Shown here one piece after another: positions 10,640-19,325 of a stretch of DNA of 64,000 bases; the stretch's first letter is position 1; the number at the start of each line of letters is the position of its first letter. The DNA is from Aquimarina atlantica. GTDB taxonomy: Bacteria > Bacteroidota > Bacteroidia > Flavobacteriales > Flavobacteriaceae. The position numbers and the translations under genes were made by a program. The notes beneath the pieces are model-generated. The model saw only the letters and a list, made by a program, of their open reading frames with translations, did no database searches and had not been told where the DNA came from. The stretch spans positions 372,001-436,000 of the forward strand of contig NZ_AQRA01000003.1 of assembly GCF_000626715.1 (NCBI RefSeq), written 5' to 3'.

Positions 10640-11355
10640 AAAGAAGGGTTTTGATATATTTAAAATTTAGCGGTCTGCTCATTTTAATGGTAGTTCTTTT
10701 TGCTTTTGCCAGTAAACGAAATGAGCAACGAAAGATTAATGAAGTGCTTATAGAATTTGTTGAAGAACAAGATCCTTACGTAGATGAAATAACGGTTAAT
10801 AAATTGTTAATACAAAATCAGGACAGAGTTACGAACGTGGGTAAAGAAATTTTAGTTTTGAATACTGTAGAACAAAAGCTTGATGCACATAAAATGATAG
10901 AACATTCTGATGTGTATCTTACTGTAAATGGAGAACTTAGGGCGAGAATCAAGCAACGCACCCCAATTGCTAGGGTTAATGCGGTTACTCCTTTTTATGT
11001 TGATGTTACGGGAAATACGATGCCTTTATCTGATAGTTATTCGGCTCATGTGCCAATTGTACATAATGTATCAGAGCGAGAAGTCATTCAGGTTTTCCCT
11101 TTATTAAAAAAAATTCAGGAAGATGAATTTTTAAAAAAACATGTTGTAGGGGTTTACCTTAATGTTGAGGGAAATTATGAACTAGAATTGCGAGTGTACT
11201 CGTTTAAATTAGTTTTTGGAAAAATAGAAAATTTAGATAATAAGATTAGAAACTTTAAAGCATTTTATCAAAAAGCACTAAGAGATAAAAGTCTTGAAAA
11301 ATATAAAAAAGTCAGTTTGCAATTTAGTAATCAAGTGGTGTGTACAATAAAATAA
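10636..11355 (+). CDS. ftsQ: FtsQ/DivIB-type cell division protein
   Basis: This is a 239-residue bitopic protein with a short cytoplasmic N-terminus, one membrane segment at about residues 10-26, and a periplasmic part that fits a POTRA domain followed by the FtsQ beta domain. FtsQ sequences diverge widely, so the call rests mainly on topology, size and position between murC and ftsA. Visible FtsQ-type elements are an ELRARIKQRTPIARV stretch (the edge of the POTRA region) and the FYVDVTGNTMPLSD turn. FtsQ recruits FtsL and FtsB to the divisome. It overlaps murC by four bases and ends seven bases before ftsA. Confidence 0.88.
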   Translation: MKRRVLIYLKFSGLLILMVVLFAFASKRNEQRKINEVLIEFVEEQDPYVDEITVNKLLIQNQDRVTNVGKEILVLNTVEQKLDAHKMIEHSDVYLTVNGELRARIKQRTPIARVNAVTPFYVDVTGNTMPLSDSYSAHVPIVHNVSEREVIQVFPLLKKIQEDEFLKKHVVGVYLNVEGNYELELRVYSFKLVFGKIENLDNKIRNFKAFYQKALRDKSLEKYKKVSLQFSNQVVCTIK

Positions 11356-11362
11356 TACCAAT

Positions 11363-12721
11363 ATGGAAAGAGAAGTAAATGAAATAGCGGTAGGACTAGA
11401 CATAGGGACAACTAAGATTGTTGCCATGGTAGGGAAATATAATGAGTACGGAAAGATGGAGGTATTGGGAATTGGCAAATCCAAAAGTTTGGGAGTACAC
11501 CGCGGTGTAGTTAATAACATAACGCAAACAATTCAATCAATACAACAAGCAATTCAGGAAGCAGAAAGTGTTTCGGGATTAAAAATTAATGATGTAACGG
11601 TTGGGATTGCAGGTCAGCATATTCGTAGTTTACAACATAGTGATTATATCACCAGACCTAATGCAGATGCTGTAATAGACGAAGATGATATCGAAAAATT
11701 ATGCAATCAGGTACATAAATTAGTGATGTTACCTGGTGAGGAGATTTTACATGTATTACCTCAGGAATACAAAGTAGACGGGCAAGCCGAAATAAAAGAG
11801 CCGGTAGGGATGTACGGAGGAAGATTAGAAGCTAATTTTCATGTAGTAGTCGGGCAAGTAACCTCTATTCGTAATATAGGGCGATGTGTAAAAAGCGCAG
11901 GATTAGAATTATCAGATGTGACTTTAGAACCATTAGCATCGGCTAATGCAGTGCTAAGTCAGGAAGAAAAAGAAGCAGGAGTTGCATTAATTGATATAGG
12001 AGGAGGTACCACAGATTTAGCCATTTTTAAAGATGGAATTATTCGTCATACAGCGGTAATTCCTTTTGGAGGTAATGTAATTACCGAAGATATTAAAGAA
12101 GGATGCTCAATCATCGAAAAACAAGCAGAGTTACTAAAAATAAAATTTGGATCTGCCTGGCCTGGTGAAAATAAAGATAATGAGATTGTTTCAATTCCTG
12201 GATTAAGAGGAAGAGAGCCTAAAGAAATTACACTAAAAAACCTCTCTAAAATTATCCATGCGCGAGTGGTCGAAATTATAGAACAGGTTTTTTTAGAAAT
12301 CAAAAATTATGGACATGAATCTCCTAAGAAGAAATTAATAGCAGGAATTGTATTAACAGGAGGAGGATCACAGCTTAAGCATCTTAAGCAACTTGTCGAA
12401 TATATCACAGGTATGGATACACGAATAGGATATCCTAATGAACACCTGGCAGGAAATAGCGATTCTGAAACTACAAGCCCTATGTATGCAACTGCAGTAG
12501 GACTAGTAATGGATGGATTAATACATATTAAGAAACAAAAGAAAATAAATAAAAAAGAAGAGGTTGCAAGTGTTCAATCAACACGACAACACGAAGCAAC
12601 GACTGTAGATGATGATGTTAATATTGAAGAAGAGGATCCAAGAGTTGATCTAAAACCACGAAAGAATATTTTAGAGAAGTGGACAGAGAAATTTAAGGAG
12701 TTCTTAGATAATGCAGAATAG
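11363..12721 (+). CDS. ftsA: FtsA, actin-like divisome tether
   Basis: This 452-residue actin-fold ATPase anchors FtsZ filaments to the membrane. It has VGLDIGTTKIVAMVG at the N-terminus (phosphate 1), the inserted SHS2 (1C) domain at about residues 85-170, IDIGGGTTDLAIF (phosphate 2) and LTGGGSQLKHL (adenosine motif). The last stretch, NILEKWTEKFKEFLDNAE, is the expected amphipathic membrane-binding helix after an acidic linker. It is directly followed, 83 bases on, by ftsZ, the normal partner. Confidence 0.97.
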   Translation: MEREVNEIAVGLDIGTTKIVAMVGKYNEYGKMEVLGIGKSKSLGVHRGVVNNITQTIQSIQQAIQEAESVSGLKINDVTVGIAGQHIRSLQHSDYITRPNADAVIDEDDIEKLCNQVHKLVMLPGEEILHVLPQEYKVDGQAEIKEPVGMYGGRLEANFHVVVGQVTSIRNIGRCVKSAGLELSDVTLEPLASANAVLSQEEKEAGVALIDIGGGTTDLAIFKDGIIRHTAVIPFGGNVITEDIKEGCSIIEKQAELLKIKFGSAWPGENKDNEIVSIPGLRGREPKEITLKNLSKIIHARVVEIIEQVFLEIKNYGHESPKKKLIAGIVLTGGGSQLKHLKQLVEYITGMDTRIGYPNEHLAGNSDSETTSPMYATAVGLVMDGLIHIKKQKKINKKEEVASVQSTRQHEATTVDDDVNIEEEDPRVDLKPRKNILEKWTEKFKEFLDNAE

Positions 12722-12804
12722 TTAGAAGATTAAGTAATGTTCATTTTTTTTTGAACAGTGAAAATATATAAAAATACAGTAGGAGAACCAGAAAATTAGC
12801 AATT

Positions 12805-14784
12805 ATGAGTAAAAATGAGGAGTTCGAAAACATTTCGTTTGATTTACCAAAAAATCAATCTAATGTAATTAAAGTTATTGGAGTAGGAGGAGGAGGTAGT
12901 AATGCCATTAATCACATGTTCCAGCAAGGAATTAAAGGAGTTGATTTTGTTATTTGTAATACAGATGCTCAAGCATTAGAAAATAGCCCGATACCTAATA
13001 AAATACAGTTAGGAGTTTCGCTAACCGAAGGGCTGGGTGCAGGAGCAAACCCAGAAGTAGGTGAGCAATCTGCCGTAGAGAGCTATGAGGAGATAAAGAC
13101 AATGTTGGATACCAACACCAAAATGATCTTTATTACAGCGGGAATGGGTGGAGGAACCGGTACCGGAGCTGCCCCTATTATTGCCAAAATGGCAAAGGAG
13201 CTGGATATCTTAACTGTTGGGATTGTGACGATTCCTTTTCAGTTCGAAGGTCGTATGCGTAATGAACAAGCGCAATTAGGAGTAGAGAAACTTCGTGCTC
13301 ACGTGGATTCTTTAGTGGTTATTAATAATAATAAACTAAGAGAAGTTTATGGTAATTTAGGATTTAAAGCTGGGTTCTCTAAGGCAGATGAAGTTCTTGC
13401 CACAGCATCTCGAGGTATAGCAGAAGTAATTACACATCACTATACACAAAATATAGATTTACGAGATGCAAAAACAGTATTAAGCAATAGCGGTACAGCT
13501 ATTATGGGGTCTGCTAATGCCTCTGGTAATAAACGTGCTCATGATGCTATTGTTAAAGCATTAGATTCTCCTTTGCTTAATGATAATAAAATTACTGGTG
13601 CTAAAAATGTACTCCTGTTAATCGTATCTGGTAAAGAAGAGATCACTATCGATGAGATTGGTGAAATTAATGATCATATACAACAGGAAGCTGGCCATGG
13701 CGCTAATATCATTATGGGGGTTGGTGAAGATGAATCCCTAGAAGATGCAATCTCTGTAACCGTTATTGCTACTGGATTTGATGTAGAGCAACAGGATGAA
13801 ATTGTAAATACTGAAACTAAGAAAATAATTCATACTCTAGAGGACGAACAACGTTCTGCAATACAAGATTTATCTCCTAAATCTACAGGTAATGTTACTC
13901 CTATGCGTTCTCCTTTACCAAAGAAAAAAGAAGTAGAAGAAGAACCACAAATTATAAAGCACGAACTAATTGAAGATGAGGATGCAGACGAGAATTCCTT
14001 ATTGATACCTACAACAGACCTGTTAAAAGATATTGATGTATCCTACGAAGTAGTAGATTCTTTTTCTTCGGATAATGATTTTGTGATTATTAATGCACAG
14101 GATATCATTAAGCAAATAGAAGTTAATGATGAAAAAGAAGTAAATGCTGAAACAGAAAAAGAAGATCAGTTTGCACTAGCTTTTGATATGCCTGTAGGAG
14201 GAAACGAAGAAGAGCCTGCGAAGGTGCCAACTGCCTCTGTTGATGAACAAAAAGTAGAAGATGAAGAACAACCTATTGTTTTTGATCTAAGTGATGATAT
14301 TCTCGATTTAGAAGTTAATGATGCAATAGAAGTGGTTCCTGTTGGGGAAACCACATCTGAAGGAGTGCGTAAGTATAGCCTAGAGGATTACATGGAGGAA
14401 GAAAAGCGATTAACCGAAGCACAACCGGCAGAAGTTATAGAGGAAGAAGATGAAGAGATTATTTTAGAAAAGAAAACGATTGCTCCAACTCCTGAAGAAG
14501 AACAAGTAGAAGATGCAGATCCGGTTAATCAGCCTATTTCTGAAACCCTAAAAGCAAGAGCAGCAGAACGTAGAGCTAAGATGAAAGAATTTAATTATAA
14601 GTTTAGGAATAGCTCTTCTAATATTGATGATATAGAAAAAGAACCAGCCTATAAAAGAGCAGGAATTGATGTTGATACTAAGCCAGATGATTCTGGACTA
14701 TCAAGAACCTCTTTAGGAACCGATAGTAATGATGATATACAATTACGCAAAAACAATTCTTTTTTGCATGATAATGTAGACTAA
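12805..14784 (+). CDS. ftsZ: FtsZ, tubulin-like division ring GTPase with long acidic tail
   Basis: FtsZ polymerises into the division ring. Residues 1-330 are the tubulin-like core with GVGGGGSNAINHM, the GTP signature GGGTGTGAAP near residues 113-122, and NNNKLREVYG. After the core comes a linker of about 280 residues, rich in glutamate and aspartate, far longer than in E. coli FtsZ (383 residues in all). Near the end, EPAYKRAGID looks like the conserved peptide that binds FtsA, followed by a further tail of about 38 residues. Long FtsZ tails are, from memory, common in Bacteroidota. An intrinsic terminator follows at 14901. Confidence 0.97.
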   Translation: MSKNEEFENISFDLPKNQSNVIKVIGVGGGGSNAINHMFQQGIKGVDFVICNTDAQALENSPIPNKIQLGVSLTEGLGAGANPEVGEQSAVESYEEIKTMLDTNTKMIFITAGMGGGTGTGAAPIIAKMAKELDILTVGIVTIPFQFEGRMRNEQAQLGVEKLRAHVDSLVVINNNKLREVYGNLGFKAGFSKADEVLATASRGIAEVITHHYTQNIDLRDAKTVLSNSGTAIMGSANASGNKRAHDAIVKALDSPLLNDNKITGAKNVLLLIVSGKEEITIDEIGEINDHIQQEAGHGANIIMGVGEDESLEDAISVTVIATGFDVEQQDEIVNTETKKIIHTLEDEQRSAIQDLSPKSTGNVTPMRSPLPKKKEVEEEPQIIKHELIEDEDADENSLLIPTTDLLKDIDVSYEVVDSFSSDNDFVIINAQDIIKQIEVNDEKEVNAETEKEDQFALAFDMPVGGNEEEPAKVPTASVDEQKVEDEEQPIVFDLSDDILDLEVNDAIEVVPVGETTSEGVRKYSLEDYMEEEKRLTEAQPAEVIEEEDEEIILEKKTIAPTPEEEQVEDADPVNQPISETLKARAAERRAKMKEFNYKFRNSSSNIDDIEKEPAYKRAGIDVDTKPDDSGLSRTSLGTDSNDDIQLRKNNSFLHDNVD

Positions 14785-14900
14785 TTGTATTATAATTAGA
14801 AAACTAATATTGTAAAGTATGAATATATAAATCTGGGACTTTGTCTATATTTAGTATAGGCTTGGCCAAAACCTAAAAAATAAACATAATACTTAAACTA

Positions 14901-14938
14901 AACCGATAATCTACTCTTAGATTATCGGTTTATTTTTT
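14901..14938 (+). terminator. Intrinsic terminator after ftsZ
   Basis: A perfect 12-base-pair stem (14901-14912 with 14919-14930), a 6-base loop and a following T-rich run (TATTTTTTAT) form a strong intrinsic terminator. It closes the dcw transcription unit. Confidence 0.9.
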
Positions 14939-14945
14939 ATCTTCG
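14938..14945 (+). promoter_or_regulatory. Probable -7 box for the YqeY-domain gene
   Basis: TATCTTCG matches the Bacteroidota -7 consensus TAnnTTTG at seven of eight positions. It lies 26 bases upstream of the ATG at 14972 and directly after the ftsZ terminator, where a new promoter is needed. No convincing -33 TTTG is seen. Inference from consensus and position. Confidence 0.55.
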
Positions 14946-14971
14946 CAATCCAAAGATAAAAATCGATTATC

Positions 14972-15421
14972 ATGAGTTTAGAGCAAAAAGTAATGACTGC
15001 GATGAAAGAAGCTATGAAAGCTAAAGATACTAATGCATTAACATCATTGCGTGCTGTAAAATCAGCTATCCTATTAGCCCAGACAGAGAGTGGAGCAAAA
15101 GAAGAACTTACAGAAGATCAGGAACTAAAATTATTGCAAAAACAAGTTAAGCAACGTAAAGATAGCGCTGCGATTTTTATCGAACAAGGAAGAGACGATC
15201 TAGCAGAACCCGAACTGGCACAAGCAAAAGTGATAGAACAGTTTTTACCAGAACAGCTAAGTGAAGCTGAGATCGAAAAAATAGTAGTAGATATTATTGC
15301 TAAAACTGGTGCAGAGGGGATGAAAGATATGGGTAAAGTAATGGGGATGGCAAATGCTGCGTTAACAGGAAAAGCAGATGGAAAAACAATTTCTACAATA
15401 GTAAAAAGTAAGTTATCTTAA
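14972..15421 (+). CDS. GatB/YqeY domain-containing protein
   Basis: This 149-residue protein consists of a single GatB/YqeY domain, the helical tRNA-binding-like tail found at the C-terminus of the amidotransferase subunit GatB, here free-standing. Typical features are the start MSLEQKVMTAMKEAMKAKD, RAVKSAI, the EQFLPEQLSEAEI stretch and the end GKADGKTISTIVKSKLS. The function of free-standing YqeY proteins is not settled. It has its own probable promoter and is followed 12 bases later by tRNA-Arg. Confidence 0.95.
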   Translation: MSLEQKVMTAMKEAMKAKDTNALTSLRAVKSAILLAQTESGAKEELTEDQELKLLQKQVKQRKDSAAIFIEQGRDDLAEPELAQAKVIEQFLPEQLSEAEIEKIVVDIIAKTGAEGMKDMGKVMGMANAALTGKADGKTISTIVKSKLS

Positions 15422-15433
15422 TATAAGAAAAAT

Positions 15434-15507
15434 GGCCTCGTGGCGCAACTGAATAGCGCATCAGATTTCGGCTCTGAGGGTTGGGGGTTTGAATCCCTCC
15501 GGGGTCA
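15434..15507 (+). tRNA. tRNA-Arg, anticodon TCG
   Basis: A complete cloverleaf can be folded. Acceptor GGCCTCG pairs with CGGGGTC (one G-T pair and one T-G pair), with a D-arm GCGC/GCGC. The anticodon stem TCAGA/TCTGA encloses the loop TTTCGGC, giving anticodon TCG (arginine, codon CGA). The T-arm GGGGG/CCCTC encloses TTTGAAT. The discriminator is A and no CCA is encoded. The 3' end is the presumed attachment site of the island that follows. Confidence 0.93.
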
Positions 15508-15510
15508 CTA
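15495..15510 (+). repeat. Left copy of tRNA-derived direct repeat (putative attL)
   Basis: The 16 bases CCCTCCGGGGTCACTA, covering part of the T-arm, the 3' acceptor strand and the first three bases downstream, recur at 32063-32078 with a single mismatch. Direct repetition of a tRNA 3' end about 16.6 kb apart is the usual footprint of an integrated element. Confidence 0.65.
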
Positions 15511-15545
15511 AACGAGGTAAATTTAATATTTACCTCGTTTTATTT
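15510..15545 (+). terminator. Intrinsic terminator after tRNA-Arg
   Basis: A perfect 13-base-pair stem (15510-15522 with 15528-15540) with a 5-base loop is followed by TATTT. It lies three bases after the tRNA discriminator base and ends the tRNA transcript. Confidence 0.9.
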
Positions 15546-15641
15546 AATTGATTTTCAAGTATTTGTGTGGGTTTTGGTTCGAAATATATCCTATCAAGGT
15601 TTATTTTTTGTTATTTGTAAGTTATTGATTATTAGCCTTTT

Positions 15642-15666
15642 ATAGGTTTGAATCCTATCGGGGTCA
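15642..15666 (+). pseudogene. tRNA 3' fragment (T-arm plus acceptor 3' strand)
   Basis: The bases fold as a complete T-arm, with stem ATAGG/CCTAT around TTTGAAT, followed by CGGGGTC and A. The loop and acceptor strand are identical to those of the tRNA-Arg 140 bases upstream, but the stem bases differ and still pair perfectly. That suggests a fragment of a different functional tRNA, not a decayed copy of the local one. No 5' half is present. It most likely marks an older or second integration event at this site. Confidence 0.7.
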
Positions 15667-15734
15667 TTTGAGTCTTTAAATGATGCTGATAGCTAATCGT
15701 AGTCGAACTATTGGCGAAGTGAACAGTAAGAGAA

Positions 15735-16766
15735 GTGGATAAACAACTTAAAGAGTTTTATAAGGATAATGAAGCAAGAATTGAGGAAGATTTCAGTAGA
15801 AATCCACCCATATATTATGATTCTTTAAGTACTGCTCTCTATCATTATTTTAAAACATTCAAAGAAAAGAAAGACACTTATCATTTATCATTGGATTTTG
15901 AAAATAATACAAGAAAGAGTTTAAGTTTTCATCATTCAGACGTAGAAAATGCAACAGGCTGTCTCAATGCCTTTGGGAGATATTTTGAGTTATTTTTCAA
16001 AAAAATGCTTCAAGACTGTTTTCCAGACAGAATTTTTTTATTTGTGAAACCGAAGGATGCCTATAAAATGTTTCGGAAAGAAATACGTAGGAATGCATCA
16101 TTGGGTAAATATAAATTTCTTTTAGATGATAAGATTTGTAAGGATATTCAAATACTTATAGATTGGAGAAATAATTTAGCTCATTATGGAATTATCTACC
16201 CTAACAATCATGCACTTGACTTTATAGTGTCACAACAGGTTTTACCTATTGTACAGCAAATTTATGCTACGGATAAAATATCCTTGAATGGGTTTGAGCC
16301 TCATTATTTTAAAACAAAATCAGGTATTAGTATAATTAAGAGAATAAGTGAAATAGAATTCAATTTCAATGATTTTAATAGAAAAAAGAAGCATGATGGT
16401 TTGATATGGAAACTTGCATTATTGTGCCACTTAAAAGAAATGGGAAGGGCATGCCATGAGAATTGTACTCAAATCGAACAGAATCTTTCTTGGTATGAAC
16501 CGTATTATGACGACCCAGTGGGGAGAAATGAGAGAATTGCTGAGGGAGAAAAAAAAAGAGATGATTTCTATAGCATTAGGAAATGCCCTTGTTGTGGTGT
16601 CAAATCATTAGTTGTTTATCGAAAAGAGATCAAGAATGTATTCAATTTTGATATCACTTTTATTAGCTGGTTTAAGTGTTATACCTGTACTTATGAAGTG
16701 AAAAATAACATGGGAGATCCATTCGATTTTGGTCTTTTCAAATCTCCTGTATTCCCTAAAGATTAA
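15735..16766 (+). CDS. HEPN-like domain protein with C-terminal zinc ribbon
   Basis: I do not recognise a named family. The 343-residue protein has a helical N-terminal half containing DWRNNLAHYG, where Arg145 and His150 form the Rx4H motif of HEPN domains, many of which are metal-independent RNases. The C-terminal part has two CxxC pairs (Cys284/Cys287 and Cys315/Cys318), a likely zinc ribbon for nucleic-acid binding. The start is GTG at 15735. It lies 10 bases before the DnaA-like gene on the same strand, so they form a probable operon at the left end of the island. A role as an RNase in defence or as a toxin is inference from the motif and the context. Confidence 0.6.
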   Translation: MDKQLKEFYKDNEARIEEDFSRNPPIYYDSLSTALYHYFKTFKEKKDTYHLSLDFENNTRKSLSFHHSDVENATGCLNAFGRYFELFFKKMLQDCFPDRIFLFVKPKDAYKMFRKEIRRNASLGKYKFLLDDKICKDIQILIDWRNNLAHYGIIYPNNHALDFIVSQQVLPIVQQIYATDKISLNGFEPHYFKTKSGISIIKRISEIEFNFNDFNRKKKHDGLIWKLALLCHLKEMGRACHENCTQIEQNLSWYEPYYDDPVGRNERIAEGEKKRDDFYSIRKCPCCGVKSLVVYRKEIKNVFNFDITFISWFKCYTCTYEVKNNMGDPFDFGLFKSPVFPKD

Positions 16767-16775
16767 AAATACATC

Positions 16776-17228
16776 ATGAATAACCAACCAAATTATAGGG
16801 ATTTACAAGAAAAAATAGACCAAATCATTGGGAAAATTGGTCTTGAAAAAATGCTAAAACTTCTCGATAACTTTATAAATAATACTACTACAATTTCCCA
16901 GCATGGTGGTAAAGAAAAACTTATTGTAGAATATCTCAAACAAATAACTATTACTGTTTTTGATTTGGATGAATCCCAATTTTTGGGATCAAAGGTTCTT
17001 GAGTATAAAGAAGCAAGAATGGTAGCTTATACTTTATTAAGGAATCATTGTAATATTAGTCATGCCAAAATAGGAGTGTATTTTAATACTACAAAATACA
17101 GTGTTTTATACTTTCGTGCTAAATGTGAGGATATGCTTTCTATTCCTCAGTTTCATAGGTCTTTTATAATCAAATACAATGAAATAGAAGAGAATTTTAT
17201 TCAATTTCTTGGGAATCCACATTTTTGA
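16776..17228 (+). CDS. DnaA domain IV-like helix-turn-helix protein
   Basis: This is a 150-residue protein. Residues about 80-130 (EARMVAYTLLRNHCNISHAK and the following IGVYFNTTKYSVLYFR) resemble the DNA-binding domain IV of DnaA: helices around a conserved arginine, then an IG-xx-F turn and a recognition helix where DnaA has DHSTV. There is no AAA+ domain, so it is not an initiator. The N-terminal 60 residues are helical and unassigned. It probably binds DNA as a regulator of the adjacent HEPN gene or of the mobile element. It ends 10 bases from the converging recombinase gene. Confidence 0.5.
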   Translation: MNNQPNYRDLQEKIDQIIGKIGLEKMLKLLDNFINNTTTISQHGGKEKLIVEYLKQITITVFDLDESQFLGSKVLEYKEARMVAYTLLRNHCNISHAKIGVYFNTTKYSVLYFRAKCEDMLSIPQFHRSFIIKYNEIEENFIQFLGNPHF

Positions 17229-17238
17229 AATAATCAGT

Positions 17239-18690
17239 TTAGGCGTTTTCAGTTAATCCATATAGAGTAAGTGAGATATTTTTATTTAAAATAGATTTCA
17301 GAAGTTCCCTTTTTTCAACCAAATTTGCTTCTTTAAACTTTCTTGAAATATCAATATATTTTTTTGCTTTTTGGATTCTGTGTTGAAATTCAAAAGTTGG
17401 GTTAAAGTTTTTAAGTGCCAAGATTTTATTTTGACAAACCTTGATTTTTTGTATATATCTTAGTTTGGAGTTTTTAAATGTAACTGAATCTATTAAGCCT
17501 TCAAACAATCTATCTTCAGCCTTAGAAATGACATCTTGAAGTTTACTTATTTTAGATTCTATCCTTTGGATTTTTTCTGATCGTGATTTCTCTTTGTTTC
17601 GAACCTTGTCTTTAATCTCATTCTTGAGGATAATGAATCTTTCCTTGTTTATATCGATTGTCTTTAAATATTGATAGAAAAGATGATGAGCCTTTTCCAA
17701 AGGGAATCTTTCTCTACAACCATTGTTCCTGCAATGATAGTAATGGTATTCTTTATTGGGATTACTTCCTGTAGAAGCACTGGCGGTCAATACTGTTCCG
17801 CATCGAGAACAGTTGATGAACCCCCTAAGAGGGTATAAATACCCCTTGGTTTCCTTACGAATATTGTTTTTGTTTGACCTAGCATTCAATTTTTTCTGCA
17901 CTTTTTCAAATAAGACTGTAGGAACGATGGGAGGATGGAGTCCTTCTATTGTTTCAATGCTTTTTTCATTGTAGGATTTTAAAATTATTTTACCAATATA
18001 TACTGGATTTCTAACTAATTTATAGAATTGGGATGAGGAAATGAACATCTCTTTTTTCCTCATAATTCTCCAAGCTTGTCTGATACTAATTTTGTGACTG
18101 GCTAAAAGCAGGAATGTATCTAGCACGTACTGCGCCCTTTCGTCGGGAATCAATGTTGATTTTCCCTCTAGTGTCCGATAGTTGGTATATCCATAGGGAG
18201 GGGAACATACCCAACATCCCTCTCTTTTTGCTTTTTTCAATGATTCTTTAACCCTAATAGATATCTTATCATTTTCAATTTCGGACAATGCCAGATAGAC
18301 CGCCAATGTTATCTTACTCTCAGGCAGACTAAAATCCAACGGATTATCGACTGAATATACCTCAATCTTTCTTTCCCGAAACCAATCGATCTCTTTATAG
18401 GCTTCTTGTATATTGCGTGAAAACCTATCCCATTTTGTAAAAACCAGTTTATTGATTTTTTTATGGTACTTTTCACAATATTGCTTTAGTTTTTTCCATT
18501 GTGGTCGATTAAAGGTCTTTGCTGAATAGTCTTCCGCATAATATGCCAAAATCTTGTACCCATGGTCTTGGGCGAATTTAAACAGTCGTTCTTTTTGCCC
18601 CATAAGACTGAACCCGTGCTTTTTTTGTTCTTCTGTGGACACCCTGCTGTATGTTATTATATTTTTCATTATTAAATTATTTATGTTCAT
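17239..18690 (-). CDS. Large serine recombinase (resolvase/invertase superfamily)
   Basis: This 483-residue site-specific recombinase has an N-terminal catalytic domain (TYSRVSTEEQ, nucleophile Ser18 in the full frame; the conserved arginine lies in the TKWDRFSRN stretch). A Recombinase domain follows, then a zinc ribbon (CSRCG with a later YYHCRNNGC) and a long coiled coil (about residues 360-450). This is the layout of large serine integrases, which join attP and attB sites by a covalent serine-DNA intermediate. A start at the second Met (18669) is equally likely and would match the usual MKxxIxYxRVS opening. It is the only recombinase in the island. It converges with the DnaA-like gene. 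Confidence 0.93.
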   Translation of the reverse strand: MNINNLIMKNIITYSRVSTEEQKKHGFSLMGQKERLFKFAQDHGYKILAYYAEDYSAKTFNRPQWKKLKQYCEKYHKKINKLVFTKWDRFSRNIQEAYKEIDWFRERKIEVYSVDNPLDFSLPESKITLAVYLALSEIENDKISIRVKESLKKAKREGCWVCSPPYGYTNYRTLEGKSTLIPDERAQYVLDTFLLLASHKISIRQAWRIMRKKEMFISSSQFYKLVRNPVYIGKIILKSYNEKSIETIEGLHPPIVPTVLFEKVQKKLNARSNKNNIRKETKGYLYPLRGFINCSRCGTVLTASASTGSNPNKEYHYYHCRNNGCRERFPLEKAHHLFYQYLKTIDINKERFIILKNEIKDKVRNKEKSRSEKIQRIESKISKLQDVISKAEDRLFEGLIDSVTFKNSKLRYIQKIKVCQNKILALKNFNPTFEFQHRIQKAKKYIDISRKFKEANLVEKRELLKSILNKNISLTLYGLTENA

Positions 18691-19325
18691 GATATTATAT
18701 AAGGAGATTAAATAATCTATTTTAGATATTGAAAGAAAATTTTTACAAATATTGTCTTATAAAATGTAGAAAACCACAATAATTTTAATAAACACTTTAG
18801 TATCTTTATAATCGGTATAGAAGAATAGGAATGTAGGTTAGAGCTAAAGGAAATTCATTGGCTTTTTTGTTAATTTAAATTAAAACAAACGGATGTTATA
18901 AATACCTCTAGTATAAAAGCTTAGTTTGCAAGATTTATAAAAAAAATCGATGAGTTTTGAAAATCTTAGATCAAATGGTTGGCATGATGGAATTACAAAC
19001 AATGAGGATAGAAGAAAGCGGAACATCATCATAAGAAAGGAGGTGTTAAATACCAGAAAGCATTAATACCAATTCGATAAAAAAGACCAATGAGGTTGAA
19101 AAATATTTTAGTAAAAAAGGTATTGCTAATCTAAAAAAACCGAATGGAGCTACCGTCAGTTCAAGATGGAGATATTTATCAAATTATCCAATAATAAAGT
19201 AAAAGGATTGACAGGGGTTTTAGACCAAGAACCATTGCACAATCAAATATTTGGAGAATAGATAATACGAATTTTAACTTAACAATAATTAAATTAATGT
19301 GTAATCGGTTGCTTCGAGAATTAAT
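18691..19325. other. Gene-poor AT-rich stretch between recombinase and GHKL gene
   Basis: No convincing gene is seen. Two short plus-strand ORFs, 18950-19066 (38 codons) and 19166-19261 (31 codons), have no recognised motifs and may be decayed remnants. The stretch must hold the promoters of the divergent recombinase and GHKL genes. No clear TAnnTTTG box could be fixed for either. Confidence 0.5.

Noticed and set aside
12805..14784. FtsZ much longer than the textbook length, first read as an unusual fusion
   Set aside because: The extra part is an acidic linker with a conserved peptide near its end, a layout known from Bacteroidota FtsZ.
1..14784. Absence of murF, murB and ddl from the dcw cluster
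   Set aside because: Bacteroidota usually keep these genes elsewhere, so this is not a deletion that can be claimed.
18950..19261. Two short plus-strand ORFs of 38 and 31 codons before the GHKL gene
   Set aside because: No motif, no promoter box and no neighbouring partner; they are noted only as possible remnants.
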